Source of the DNA: JACQCF01 sp043742785
Lineage (GTDB): Bacteria; Omnitrophota; Gorgyraeia; Zapsychrales; Fredricksoniimonadaceae
Direction of reading: 5' to 3'
NCBI GenBank assembly: GCA_043742785.1
Contig: JAYTXU010000070.1
Location: forward strand, 1-59,874
Length of the DNA: 59,874 nt
The notes under the pieces were generated by a model, which did no database searches, had not been told where the DNA came from, and was given only the letters and a program-made list of their open reading frames with translations. This document shows, piece after piece, positions 32,417-41,167 of this stretch (the stretch's first letter is position 1; each line of letters opens with the position of its first letter). Position numbers and translations under genes: made by a program.

Positions 32417-34774
32417 TTAAACTGACAAGCTTTTTTCTTTCTCTTTTAAAGCTTTAATAATTTTATCAGGCGTTATAGGAAGTTCTTTAATACGAACTCC
32501 TATCGCATCTTCCACAGCATTAGCAATAGCAGCCGAAGTTGGAAGCAAGGATGCCTCCCCCATTCCCTTAGCCCCAAATGGACCTTCAGGATCATTGGTT
32601 TCAACTAAAATCGTATTCATTTTAGGAATACCAATCGAACGAGGCACTCTGTAACCGGCAAACCCTGGATTCAAAACGCGACCATTTTTAAATTTCATAT
32701 CTTCATAAAATGTATAACCTAATCCCATGGCAAGCGATCCTTCAATCTGAGATTCGACAGATTGAGGATTAATCGCCTTTCCTATATCATGAGCATCCCA
32801 AAGTTCTAAAACTTTAATAACACCTGTCTCCTTATCCACTTCAACTTCAGCAATCTGTGCTTCAAAGCCATAGCTTCCAGAAACATTTCCCTCACCGGTA
32901 CGAAAATCGATAGGTGTTGTTTTTGGATTGTAACTGCCGCGGCCGATAATCTGTTTGCCATAATTAAAGGAATAACAAAGCTCAAGAGCCTTATCAAAGG
33001 TCATTAACACCTGCCTACCGGCAGGCAGGCCTTCAGCATACTTCTTTAAAATAACCTTTTCAGATTTAATATCTAAATCATTAATGTTCAAATTATGTTC
33101 TTTAGCAACAATTTCTAAAATTTGCAGCTTGGCATCACGACCACCTAAGAGTGCTGCATTTCCAGAAATAAAGGTCACTCGACTGGCAAAGGATCCTGTA
33201 TCAAAAGGTGTAATCTCGGTGTCTCCAGCCTTGCATTTAATACGACTATAGCTCACACCCAATTCATGCGCTGCAATTTGAGACAAAGCAGTATTTGAAC
33301 CCTGACCTGTATCAGCGGCTCCCGTAAATAAATACACTGAACCATCTTCTTCTACCTTAACAATAGCTCCTGCTGATTCATGAGACTTATACATTTTAGA
33401 ACCCATAACGTCAGCGGCAATACCAATACCAATTCCCCGACAGATATTCTTCTGTTGGCCACGTTTCTCTTTCCAACGAGAAGCTAGACAAGCTTTTTCA
33501 ATACATTCTTTTAAACCATTGGTCGTTAAAACCATTTTATTAACAGTGACCATATTAGGCGTTGTAATATTTTTTAAACGAAATTCAACAGGATCCATTC
33601 CAAGATCCTTGGCAATCATATCCATGTGAGACTCAATCGCAAATCCTGACTGCACTCCGCCAAAACCTCTCATCGCACCACTTATCGGATTATTGGTATA
33701 AACCCTATAACCGGTCATACGAAAATGCTGTAATTTATAAACCATAAAAATACGCATCATGGCTGCCGCTAAAACCGTTGGACCATAACTGCAATAGGCC
33801 CCACCATCAGCTAGAACTTCACCCGTCATAGCCATAATGGTTCCATCCTTTTTAACGCCCGTTTTGACTTTGTAAATCATCCCATGCTTACGACGGGAGG
33901 CAATAAACTCTTCTTCACGCGTATAAACAATTTTTACGGGAGCACCTCCAGCCTTCTTAGATAAAAGACAGGCAGAAAAATCCATAGGAAGCATTTCCAA
34001 CTTACCACCAAATCCGCCACCCGTTGGCATCTTGATCACACGAACATCGTTGAGATCTAATTTTAAAGTCTTTGCTAAAGCTTCACGACATTTAAACGGA
34101 GCCTGACTTGAGGACCACAAGGTTACCTTGTTGGTAAAGGTCTCCCATTGACCTATGCAAACATGTGGTTCCATAGGAACAGGATGCGCCACCGGACACC
34201 AAAATTTATCTTCCCTCACATAATCTGCTTCCTTCATAACTCTTGCAGGATTACCAAAATTGACAGGCAAAATCACCGCCATATTATTAAGCGCTTCATG
34301 AATCATCGGAGCTGTTGGTTTCATCGCTTCTTCAATATCAAAGACAGCCGGTAGAACTTCGTATTTCACATCGATCAGCTTCAAAGCCTGATCAACGGTT
34401 TCCTCATCAATTCCAGCGACGGCAGCGATCTCATCACCAATATAACGAACCTTATCAGCCTCAAGGGCCATTTGATCAACAGTGTGAGGAAAAAAGTATT
34501 CATTAGAACCAAATTTAATTAAATGAGTATCCCGAGCTGTGACGATGGCTTTAATACCTGGCAAGGCTTCGGCTTTAGAAGTATCAATACTGATAATCTT
34601 GGCATGGGCATGAGGAGAACGCAGCATCTTACCAACCAACATATTAGGAAAAGATAAATCAAAAGCATATTTAATCTGACCAGTGACAATCCCTCTTCCC
34701 TCAATACGAGGAACACTTTTTCCAACAGGATCGATATATTGATCTACAAATTTAGAATTCACAGGATTAGCCAT
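32417..34774 (-). CDS. xdhA: Xanthine dehydrogenase-family molybdenum-binding subunit
   Basis: A 785-residue large subunit of a molybdenum hydroxylase. It has the N-terminal 'hammerhead' domain (IVTGQIKYAFDL, MLRSPHAHAKI) and the cofactor-binding domain with GGGFGGKLE, GAMRGFGGVQ, GAADTGQGSNTALSQIAA, and the C-terminal GAKGMGEASLLPTSAAIANA with the active-site Glu. The substrate is not deducible; purines are one possibility. LPAGRQ at about residues 582-588 comes from an inserted 20-bp palindrome. It overlaps the iron-sulfur subunit gene by 8 nt. Confidence 0.93.
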   Translation of the reverse strand: MANPVNSKFVDQYIDPVGKSVPRIEGRGIVTGQIKYAFDLSFPNMLVGKMLRSPHAHAKIISIDTSKAEALPGIKAIVTARDTHLIKFGSNEYFFPHTVDQMALEADKVRYIGDEIAAVAGIDEETVDQALKLIDVKYEVLPAVFDIEEAMKPTAPMIHEALNNMAVILPVNFGNPARVMKEADYVREDKFWCPVAHPVPMEPHVCIGQWETFTNKVTLWSSSQAPFKCREALAKTLKLDLNDVRVIKMPTGGGFGGKLEMLPMDFSACLLSKKAGGAPVKIVYTREEEFIASRRKHGMIYKVKTGVKKDGTIMAMTGEVLADGGAYCSYGPTVLAAAMMRIFMVYKLQHFRMTGYRVYTNNPISGAMRGFGGVQSGFAIESHMDMIAKDLGMDPVEFRLKNITTPNMVTVNKMVLTTNGLKECIEKACLASRWKEKRGQQKNICRGIGIGIAADVMGSKMYKSHESAGAIVKVEEDGSVYLFTGAADTGQGSNTALSQIAAHELGVSYSRIKCKAGDTEITPFDTGSFASRVTFISGNAALLGGRDAKLQILEIVAKEHNLNINDLDIKSEKVILKKYAEGLPAGRQVLMTFDKALELCYSFNYGKQIIGRGSYNPKTTPIDFRTGEGNVSGSYGFEAQIAEVEVDKETGVIKVLELWDAHDIGKAINPQSVESQIEGSLAMGLGYTFYEDMKFKNGRVLNPGFAGYRVPRSIGIPKMNTILVETNDPEGPFGAKGMGEASLLPTSAAIANAVEDAIGVRIKELPITPDKIIKALKEKEKSLSV
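33010..33029. repeat. LPAGRQ palindrome inside the molybdenum hydroxylase gene
   Basis: CCTGCCTACCGGCAGGCAGG, one base off the consensus palindrome, read in frame in the large subunit. Confidence 0.9.
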
Positions 34775-35246
34775 CTAATGACCCTTCCTTCATTTCTAAA
34801 CCCGCCGCCTCAACAGCTTGAGCAATTTTATGATAACTCGCACAACGGCAAATATTACCATCTAAAGCGTATTCAATTTCTGTTTTACTAGGGGTAGGAT
34901 TCTTCTCTAACAAAGCTGTAGAAGACATAATCATCCCAGGAATACAAAAACCGCACTGCACAGAACCATGTTCGATAAAAGCTTTTTGTACCGGATGTAA
35001 GACATCACCAGTTGCTAAACTCTCGATCGTTCTAACACTCTCTCCATCTAAATTAGCAGCCAAGGTAATGCAAGATAACACCGCCTTGCCTTTAATAATC
35101 ACCGTGCAGGCCCCACATTCACTTTCCTGGCAGGAAGTCTTGGTTCCTGTAAGCCCTAATTGATCACGAAGAAGTTCTAATAACGTCTCATTACCCTTGA
35201 TCGTTAATGTTTGGTGTTTTCCATTGATTGTTAATTGGATTTGCAT
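34767..35246 (-). CDS. xdhC2: Molybdenum hydroxylase [2Fe-2S] subunit
   Basis: The small iron-sulfur subunit passes electrons from the molybdenum site to FAD. The plant-ferredoxin-like N-terminal cluster is CQESECGACTVIIKGKAVLSC-type (four Cys); the C-terminal helical cluster is CGFCIPGM with CRC. Start at 35246 (MQIQLTINGKHQTL) is chosen because GAGGA lies three bases upstream; it overlaps the FAD subunit gene by 16 nt. The symbol is only a placeholder for the small subunit; standard naming varies. Confidence 0.9.
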   Translation of the reverse strand: MQIQLTINGKHQTLTIKGNETLLELLRDQLGLTGTKTSCQESECGACTVIIKGKAVLSCITLAANLDGESVRTIESLATGDVLHPVQKAFIEHGSVQCGFCIPGMIMSSTALLEKNPTPSKTEIEYALDGNICRCASYHKIAQAVEAAGLEMKEGSLDG

Positions 35247-36079
35247 ATTTCCTCGATCGCCTGTCTTATACAAACCCGAAACATATGCTGCTTATATTCT
35301 GTGCTTCGGGTGTCATAGATAGCACCAGTTAAATGATCCATCGCCAAAGATCCTAATTGAACGCTAGAAATCTTATCATTTAGAAATCCTTCTAAAACAT
35401 AATCTCTTTGAGCAAAAGCAGTACCGCTATTAATAACAACTCTTGTTTGTGTCCATTGATTTCCTTTTAATGAAGTTTTCACACAAACAGTTAATAACGG
35501 CTGATCCACATCAGACATTTTTCGAACACGTCGATACGCCAAACGTGCTTGAGAATCTTTGAGGATAACCGCATGGGTAAATAAATTCTCACTTCTGGCA
35601 TTATTTTTAAAAAAATCTTCAGCGCTCACGACTGAATCCTGACCATCAGGTCCCATAAAATGCATCTGAGCATCTAGAGCAATCATCGCTACAGGCATTT
35701 CTGTCCAAGTATAACGGCATGTTAAATTACCGCCGAAACTAGCCATATTACGAATTGGTGTTGTAGAAATATTACGACAGATCGTATGAAGAATCTGAAA
35801 ATTGTTTTCTAACAGAGGAGATTCAAAAAGCTCAGTAATGGTCGTCATAGCCTTAATCGTCAGGTTTTGACCATCTGTACTAATCCCTTTCAAATTCTCA
35901 ACCTTAGCTAAACTCAAAATATTCTTAGGTGTTTTGGTACCTTTGGTCTTTAGTAATTTTAAACTATTTAAAAGAAAGGTCCCGCCTGCTAAAACCTTAG
36001 AATCTTCCAACTCTTTAAAAAGTTTAGCTGCTTCAGAGATTGTTTTGGGTGTATGAAGTGTTAATGAATTTAATAACAT
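35231..36079 (-). CDS. xdhB: Molybdenum hydroxylase FAD-binding subunit
   Basis: The medium subunit with the FAD_binding_5 fold: LAGGTFLLNSLKLLK near the N-terminus and NISTTPIRNMASFGGNL (the T-x-R-N-x-(A/S)-x-x-G-G-N signature), followed by the CO-dehydrogenase flavoprotein C-terminal domain. I start it at the ATG at 36079 (MLLNSLTLHTPKTI). The frame is open upstream, but those codons (PVTIY) are REP element sequence. No strong ribosome binding site is seen, so the REP insertion may have removed the native leader. Confidence 0.88.
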   Translation of the reverse strand: MLLNSLTLHTPKTISEAAKLFKELEDSKVLAGGTFLLNSLKLLKTKGTKTPKNILSLAKVENLKGISTDGQNLTIKAMTTITELFESPLLENNFQILHTICRNISTTPIRNMASFGGNLTCRYTWTEMPVAMIALDAQMHFMGPDGQDSVVSAEDFFKNNARSENLFTHAVILKDSQARLAYRRVRKMSDVDQPLLTVCVKTSLKGNQWTQTRVVINSGTAFAQRDYVLEGFLNDKISSVQLGSLAMDHLTGAIYDTRSTEYKQHMFRVCIRQAIEEICKSN

Positions 36080-36100
36080 AACGGGAAAAATTATATCAGG

Positions 36101-36170
36101 ATAAATAGTGACAGGCACTAATTATTTCTACTCGTTATCGTTGGATTAATTAGTGCCTGTCACTATTTAT
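36101..36170. repeat. REP doublet 3, left of the RAYT gene
   Basis: Perfect inverted 24-bp arms (36101-36124, 36147-36170) with core AGTGACAGGCACTAATT and a 22-nt centre. The right arm overlaps the 3' end of the RAYT gene and supplies its stop codon. Confidence 0.95.
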
Positions 36171-36827
36171 TACCCGCGGCCTTCCTCTTGGCTTGGTTAG
36201 TATATCCCTTCCCAGTATCAATTCCAGATTTATTATAGCTTCCTGCGGACCCACCACCAAACCTCTTAATGTGTTTTCTCTGATTTGTTTTATCTGCTCC
36301 TCATCATCATACTGGCTAATAAAATCCCTCCAATTAATATCTCCCACATAACTGCTGCAATCCGACAATGTAATTATTTTATATTCTGTCCCTAAATGCG
36401 CCCTTGCGCTTGACCAGGAATAATCCCATGGTTGAGCCACCATCCCTGCCCTAACAGGATTCCTTTCAACATATCTTAAAGCGTGACTGATATGATCCCC
36501 ATATAACAGACACGAATAAAATCTCTCCTGCCACAAATGTCCTTGAACCTCTCTTTTCTTATGTAAATAATACGCGTATCTTTGGTGGCATCTGCACATT
36601 GTTTCAGCTAAAGAATGCGCATGTAATGGCTTAACAATGAAATGAACATGATTATCCATTAAACAAAAAGCAAATAGCTCAAGTCCATATTTATTCTTAT
36701 ATTCTTCAAAAAGCTTCAGATAATGAACCCTGTCAAAATCATCTTCGAATATACACTGTTTATAATTACCTCTTTGTGTAACATGAAATAACTCTCCCGT
36801 AACAATAATTCGTCCTTGTCTTGGCAT
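36150..36827 (-). CDS. REP-associated tyrosine transposase (RAYT, Y1/HUH family)
   Basis: This 225-residue single-strand transposase belongs to the TnpA_REP family. The HUH pair is in MDNHVHFIVKP (His60, His62), and the catalytic Tyr lies in RYAYYLHKK (84-88). Family blocks include TQRGNYKQ, LWQERFYSCLLY, RYVERNPVRAGMV, YSWSSA and the C-terminal RGRP. The last residues (INSDRH) and the stop are encoded by the REP arm. Such enzymes recognise and spread REP hairpins. The gene is flanked by REP sequences on both sides, and identical cores occur at four other places in the window. Confidence 0.95.
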   Translation of the reverse strand: MPRQGRIIVTGELFHVTQRGNYKQCIFEDDFDRVHYLKLFEEYKNKYGLELFAFCLMDNHVHFIVKPLHAHSLAETMCRCHQRYAYYLHKKREVQGHLWQERFYSCLLYGDHISHALRYVERNPVRAGMVAQPWDYSWSSARAHLGTEYKIITLSDCSSYVGDINWRDFISQYDDEEQIKQIRENTLRGLVVGPQEAIINLELILGRDILTKPRGRPRVINSDRH

Positions 36828-36907
36828 AACAATAATCCTTATTTTAGGGGAGTTTAATTACGGTTTACTCTTTTTCACGAACTGGGGAAGCTCGCTTACA
36901 ACAAGAA

Positions 36908-36931
36908 TAATTAGTGCCTGTCACTATTTAT
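36908..36931. repeat. Single REP arm right of the RAYT gene
   Basis: One 24-bp copy in the same orientation as the right arm of doublet 3 (identical sequence). With doublet 3 it brackets the RAYT gene. It ends at the stop codon of the next leftward gene (TAA at 36930-36928). Confidence 0.93.
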
Positions 36932-37602
36932 AATAATCTAATAACTTCTGACGGTAATCGCTTAAGTTCTTGGGTCCCTAAAACCTTAATGGCCCAACGT
37001 AAAATAAAAATCTTCTGTTTTAATTTCTCATCAGGTTCTTGTATATTATTTAATCGGTTGCGATTCAAGAAGAAGATTTTTCTCAATGTATTAAAAACAA
37101 TTCTAGCCTCACGGGTACGATCGTCATCCTTGATAACATCTTGAATATTATCATAAGCTAAAGCCCTCACCACCGCGTTGTAGTGGTCTAACTTTTGAAT
37201 CAAATGCGGTACCATGGATTCAAAATATTGGTAATGGTCTAATACAACCAACGAATGAAAAATCTCTACCTGCACAAAAGGCGAATCCGTACGATTAAGC
37301 CTGCGTAAAAGAATTTTCAATGCTCTTGATTTCTCCGTTGAAAGAAGTTCTCCACCATATCTTTGTTTAAATACTCGAACAGCGGCTGCGCATTTGTAAG
37401 GACCTATCGAATCATCCGCAATCATTGCCAATAATACATCCTTGCCTTCCTCAGAAAATTTATCAGTGTAACCGTTTATCAAAGCTCGATCATCAAAAAT
37501 AGCCTCAGAACCAAGATCAATCCCCTCAACAGGAGCACCTTGAGCCCAACTAGATATCAAACCACAAGTAAATAGGAATAATAATAAAGAAGTTTTTATC
37601 AT
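36928..37602 (-). CDS. Unknown secreted helical protein
   Basis: A signal peptide (residues 1-22, ending AQGA) precedes about 200 residues of predicted helices with an even spacing of hydrophobic residues, for example VLLAMIADDSIGPYKCAAAV and VQVEIFHSLVVLDHYQYF. That suggests HEAT-like repeats, but I do not recognise a family. It follows nadC with a 4-nt overlap. Its stop lies in a REP arm. Confidence 0.6.
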   Translation of the reverse strand: MIKTSLLLFLFTCGLISSWAQGAPVEGIDLGSEAIFDDRALINGYTDKFSEEGKDVLLAMIADDSIGPYKCAAAVRVFKQRYGGELLSTEKSRALKILLRRLNRTDSPFVQVEIFHSLVVLDHYQYFESMVPHLIQKLDHYNAVVRALAYDNIQDVIKDDDRTREARIVFNTLRKIFFLNRNRLNNIQEPDEKLKQKIFILRWAIKVLGTQELKRLPSEVIRLL

Positions 37603-38447
37603 ACAAAATCTAAAGAAATATCAATGCCGCTTTTAACAGAAGTCAGACTGCCTACTGATATACGCTCAACTCCAGACTTGGCATAAGCACGCACATTATT
37701 AATATTAATTCCACCCGATGCTTCTAATAAAATATGAGGATTAATTTTGTTACGCAGGATAACCGCTTTATAAACTTGAACAGGCGTCATATTATCCAAC
37801 AAGATCACTTCTGCTTTGGATGTTAAAGCTTCTTTAAACTCCTCCCAAGTATCAACTTCCAAAATAACCTTTTTTTTGGTCTTATCTTTAACAATTCTCA
37901 CTGCTTCTACTAAACCATATTTCACAAGCATGGAGCGATGATTATCTTTGATCATAGCCATTTCTGATAGATCAAAGCGATGATTTTCTCCGTCACCAAC
38001 TTTAACGGCATAACGTTCCATATGACGCAACAGTGGAGTCGTTTTTCTAGTATCTAAAATCTTAGATTTATAAAGTTTAACGCTATTCGCGAAGGTTCTT
38101 GTATTGGTTGCAATTGACGAAAGATGATTTAAGAAATTAATAGCCACCCGTTCGCCTGTTAAAATAGCTCTAGCTGGCCCTTTGATCACAGCAACAATCG
38201 TTTGTTTCTTAACTAAACTTCCTTCATTAATGATCTTTTTGAAATTCACCCTTTTATTTAAAGTTTTAAAGACACATTCCGCTACATTTAGTCCACAAAC
38301 GACGCCTCCTGATTTAAATAATATGCGAGCCTCCGCTTGAGCTGAAGCCGGAATAAGACTATTAGTCGTAATGTCTCCACTTCCTAAATCTTCAGCTAAA
38401 GCTGCATTCACAATAACTTTTAAGAAATCAACATTCATGGCGCCCAT
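37599..38447 (-). CDS. nadC: Nicotinate-nucleotide pyrophosphorylase (carboxylating)
   Basis: NadC turns quinolinate and PRPP into nicotinate mononucleotide in de novo NAD synthesis. LAEDLGSGDITT, RKTTPLLRHMERYAVKVGDG and MIKDNH are family signatures. I use the ATG at 38447 (MGAMNVDF) because AGGA lies four bases before it; an earlier in-frame ATG at 38474 is less likely. The gene follows valS closely. No nadA or nadB is in the window. Confidence 0.94.
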   Translation of the reverse strand: MGAMNVDFLKVIVNAALAEDLGSGDITTNSLIPASAQAEARILFKSGGVVCGLNVAECVFKTLNKRVNFKKIINEGSLVKKQTIVAVIKGPARAILTGERVAINFLNHLSSIATNTRTFANSVKLYKSKILDTRKTTPLLRHMERYAVKVGDGENHRFDLSEMAMIKDNHRSMLVKYGLVEAVRIVKDKTKKKVILEVDTWEEFKEALTSKAEVILLDNMTPVQVYKAVILRNKINPHILLEASGGININNVRAYAKSGVERISVGSLTSVKSGIDISLDFV

Positions 38448-38478
38448 TATATCCTGCTCAGAGAAGGTATTCAATAAC

Positions 38479-41163
38479 TTACGCTAAATCAGCCAGCACT
38501 TTATTTAATTCTGAAACTTCTTTTTGGAGGGTTGCCAAACGTTCTCTTTCCTTGGCAATAACATCTTCGGGGGCTTTACTGGCAAAGGCCTCATTACCCA
38601 AACGCAATTGCAAAGAATCAATCGCTTTTTGTTTTTGGACAATCTCCGCCAACATACGCTTTTTCTCAACAGCTAAATCTACTAAACCCCCTAGTGGAAT
38701 AAAAACTTTCACAGAACCAACTAAGCTACTTGCAGCATCCTTCACTGTCTTTATCTTAGAATCAATGGTTAAGGTTTTAAGGCGACCCAATCTTTGTATA
38801 TCCAGTTGATTATCAATGAGAAGTTTTTCTGTTGATGAATTATCCACGCTTAGAACAACATCAACTTGCTCATTAGGTTTTACATTCCATTGAGTACGAA
38901 TATTACGAATAGCCGTGATCACATCAATTACTGTTTGCATTTGAGAGAAGGCTTTATCATCGATCAGGTCTTTTTGTAAGCTGGGCCAAGAAGCAATCGA
39001 AAGACATTCTTCTTTTGTATTCAACTTGCTGTAAATTTCTTCAGTCACAAAAGGTATAAATGGATGCATCATTTTTAAAGAATTCTTCAATATAAATAAA
39101 GCTGTTTTTTGAACATTAATGTCCGTGAACTTACTCTTAGTCAGCTCCAAATACCAGTCGCAGAATGAACCCCAGAAGAAATCTTGAACTAAGATTTCTG
39201 CTTCAGAATAACGAAAAGTTTCAATCGCCTGAGATGTTTTAGAAAGGGTTTCATAAAAACGATTGATTATCCAACGTGACGGTAAATCCAACGCCTTAAC
39301 ATCCAAAACCTCGTAATCCCCTTTCTCCAAGGTCTGATTACAATTACTAAATATCAAACGTGAAGCGTTCCAGATTTTATTAGCAAAATTACGACCAATC
39401 TCAAATTTCTCTTTCGAGATAAAAATATCCTGCCCAGAATTAATAATCAAACTAAAACGAAGCGCATCTGCCCCATACTCCTCGATAATTTCCAACGGAT
39501 CGATAGCATTTCCTAAAGACTTAGACATCTTACGCCCCTTAGCATCACGCACAGTTCCATGAATATAGACCTCAGTAAAAGGCTCCTTCCCCATAAATTC
39601 ATAACCAGCCATAATCATACGAGCCACCCAGAAAAAAATAATTTCTGAAGCAGTAAACAAAGTCTTAGTCGGATAAAAAAAATTTAAATCAGTGCTATCC
39701 TTAGGCCATCCCAAGGTGGCAAATGGCCACAGCCATGATGAAAACCAAGTATCTAAGACATCTTCATCTTGTTTTAATTCAACCGCCTTGCCGTGTTTTG
39801 CAGTAGCTTGAGCTTGAGCCCCTAGTTCATTCGAAGCCACAAAGAGATTACCTTCTGTGTCATACCAAACAGGAATACGATGTCCCCACCAAATCTGACG
39901 AGAAATACACCAATCGCGAATTTCATCCATCCAATTCAGATAAAACTTCTCAAAGCGTTCTGGACGAATCTTAATTGTACCTTTTTTAACAGCTTCTATG
40001 GCAGGTAAGGACAATGGCTTCATCTTTACAAACCATTGCTTAGATAAATATGGCTCCACAATAGTATCGCAACGATAACAATGACCAACGGCATTTTTAT
40101 GATCTTCAATCTTTTCTAGAAGGCCTTGAGCATCTAGATCCGCAATAATCTTTTTACGCGCCTCGAAACGATCTAATCCGCTATATTGAGCACCTGCCTC
40201 ATTAATACGTGCATCCGGATGCATCACATTAATCACAGGTAATTGATGGCGCTGTCCCATCATAAAATCATTGGGATCATGGGCTGGAGTCACCTTGACT
40301 GCACCAGTACCAAATTCTGCCGACACAAAATCATCCGCAATAATCTTAATTTCACGATTCACTAAAGGTAAAATCAAAATTTGACCAATAAGCTTTGTAT
40401 AACGAGAATCTTTAGGATTAACAGCAACTGCCACATCTCCTAACATCGTTTCAGGACGGGTGGTAGCTACAACAATATAATTAGTGACAGGCACTATTTT
40501 TTCTCCCGAAGACACTTCTGAAAAATAGTGCCTGTCACTAATTTTCAAAGGATATTTAATGTAATAAAGTTTACCATTCTTTTCTTGATGCTCTGCTTCT
40601 TCATCGGAAAGTGCCGTTTGACAACGAGGACACCAATTAATAATACGTTCCCCTCGATAAATCAAGCCCTTCTTGTGCAAATGCACAAACGCTTCATTGA
40701 CAGCATCACTATACGCATCATCCATGGTAAAACGTGTGCGCAACCAATCACAGGAAGAACCTAATTTTTCTAACTGATGAATAATAGTATCGCCATATTG
40801 CTGCTTCCAAGCCCAAAGTTTCTTTACAAATTCTTCCCGGCTAAAATCCTGACGCTTCTTACCTTCCTTAACCAATTGTTTCTCAACAACATTTTGAGTT
40901 GCAATCCCTGCATGATCCGTACCAGGCATCCAGAGAGCCTCAAAACCATTCATACGTTTATAACGGATTAAAATATCCTGTAGGGTATTATTGAGTGCAT
41001 GCCCCATATGGAGAATACCGGTGACGTTCGGCGGCGGAATAACAACCGTAAAGGGCTTCTTTTTAGAATCAGATTTAGCATGAAAGAATTTTCCTTCCTT
41101 CCAAACCTTCAGCCATTTCTCTTCGGTTTCTTTAGAGCTATAACGAGGGGATAATTCAGACAC
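38479..41163 (-). CDS. valS: Valyl-tRNA synthetase with a REP-derived insertion
   Basis: Class I synthetase that charges tRNA-Val. HMGH (52-55) is the HIGH motif and KMSKS (in GRKMSKSLGNAID) the second. The CP1 editing domain starts with VVATTRPETMLGD, and a C-terminal coiled coil ends the protein (894 residues). About 21 residues (roughly 208-228, SDRHYFSEVSS then GEKIVPVTN) just before the editing motif are encoded by a complete REP doublet inserted in frame. All catalytic motifs are intact, so the protein probably tolerates the insert. Confidence 0.95.
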   Translation of the reverse strand: MSELSPRYSSKETEEKWLKVWKEGKFFHAKSDSKKKPFTVVIPPPNVTGILHMGHALNNTLQDILIRYKRMNGFEALWMPGTDHAGIATQNVVEKQLVKEGKKRQDFSREEFVKKLWAWKQQYGDTIIHQLEKLGSSCDWLRTRFTMDDAYSDAVNEAFVHLHKKGLIYRGERIINWCPRCQTALSDEEAEHQEKNGKLYYIKYPLKISDRHYFSEVSSGEKIVPVTNYIVVATTRPETMLGDVAVAVNPKDSRYTKLIGQILILPLVNREIKIIADDFVSAEFGTGAVKVTPAHDPNDFMMGQRHQLPVINVMHPDARINEAGAQYSGLDRFEARKKIIADLDAQGLLEKIEDHKNAVGHCYRCDTIVEPYLSKQWFVKMKPLSLPAIEAVKKGTIKIRPERFEKFYLNWMDEIRDWCISRQIWWGHRIPVWYDTEGNLFVASNELGAQAQATAKHGKAVELKQDEDVLDTWFSSWLWPFATLGWPKDSTDLNFFYPTKTLFTASEIIFFWVARMIMAGYEFMGKEPFTEVYIHGTVRDAKGRKMSKSLGNAIDPLEIIEEYGADALRFSLIINSGQDIFISKEKFEIGRNFANKIWNASRLIFSNCNQTLEKGDYEVLDVKALDLPSRWIINRFYETLSKTSQAIETFRYSEAEILVQDFFWGSFCDWYLELTKSKFTDINVQKTALFILKNSLKMMHPFIPFVTEEIYSKLNTKEECLSIASWPSLQKDLIDDKAFSQMQTVIDVITAIRNIRTQWNVKPNEQVDVVLSVDNSSTEKLLIDNQLDIQRLGRLKTLTIDSKIKTVKDAASSLVGSVKVFIPLGGLVDLAVEKKRMLAEIVQKQKAIDSLQLRLGNEAFASKAPEDVIAKERERLATLQKEVSELNKVLADLA
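40479..40543. repeat. REP doublet 4, inside valS
   Basis: Perfect inverted 23-bp arms (40479-40501, 40521-40543) with core GTGACAGGCAC and a 19-nt centre. The flanks of the core differ from doublets 1-3 (ATTA before and TATTT after, where the others have ATA before and TAATT after), so it may be a distinct sub-type. Confidence 0.95.
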
Positions 41164-41167
41164 AGAT

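Noticed and set aside
36080..36118. An upstream start for the molybdenum hydroxylase FAD subunit
   Set aside because: The codons (PVTIY) belong to the REP arm, and the conserved domain begins at the ATG at 36079.
36828..36907. A possible short gene or IS end upstream of the RAYT gene
   Set aside because: Only 80 bp with no frame of note; I see nothing in it apart from the leader of the RAYT gene.
40479..40543. Intein or intron in valS
   Set aside because: The insertion is only about 65 bp, has no splicing motifs or endonuclease, and matches the REP doublets elsewhere.
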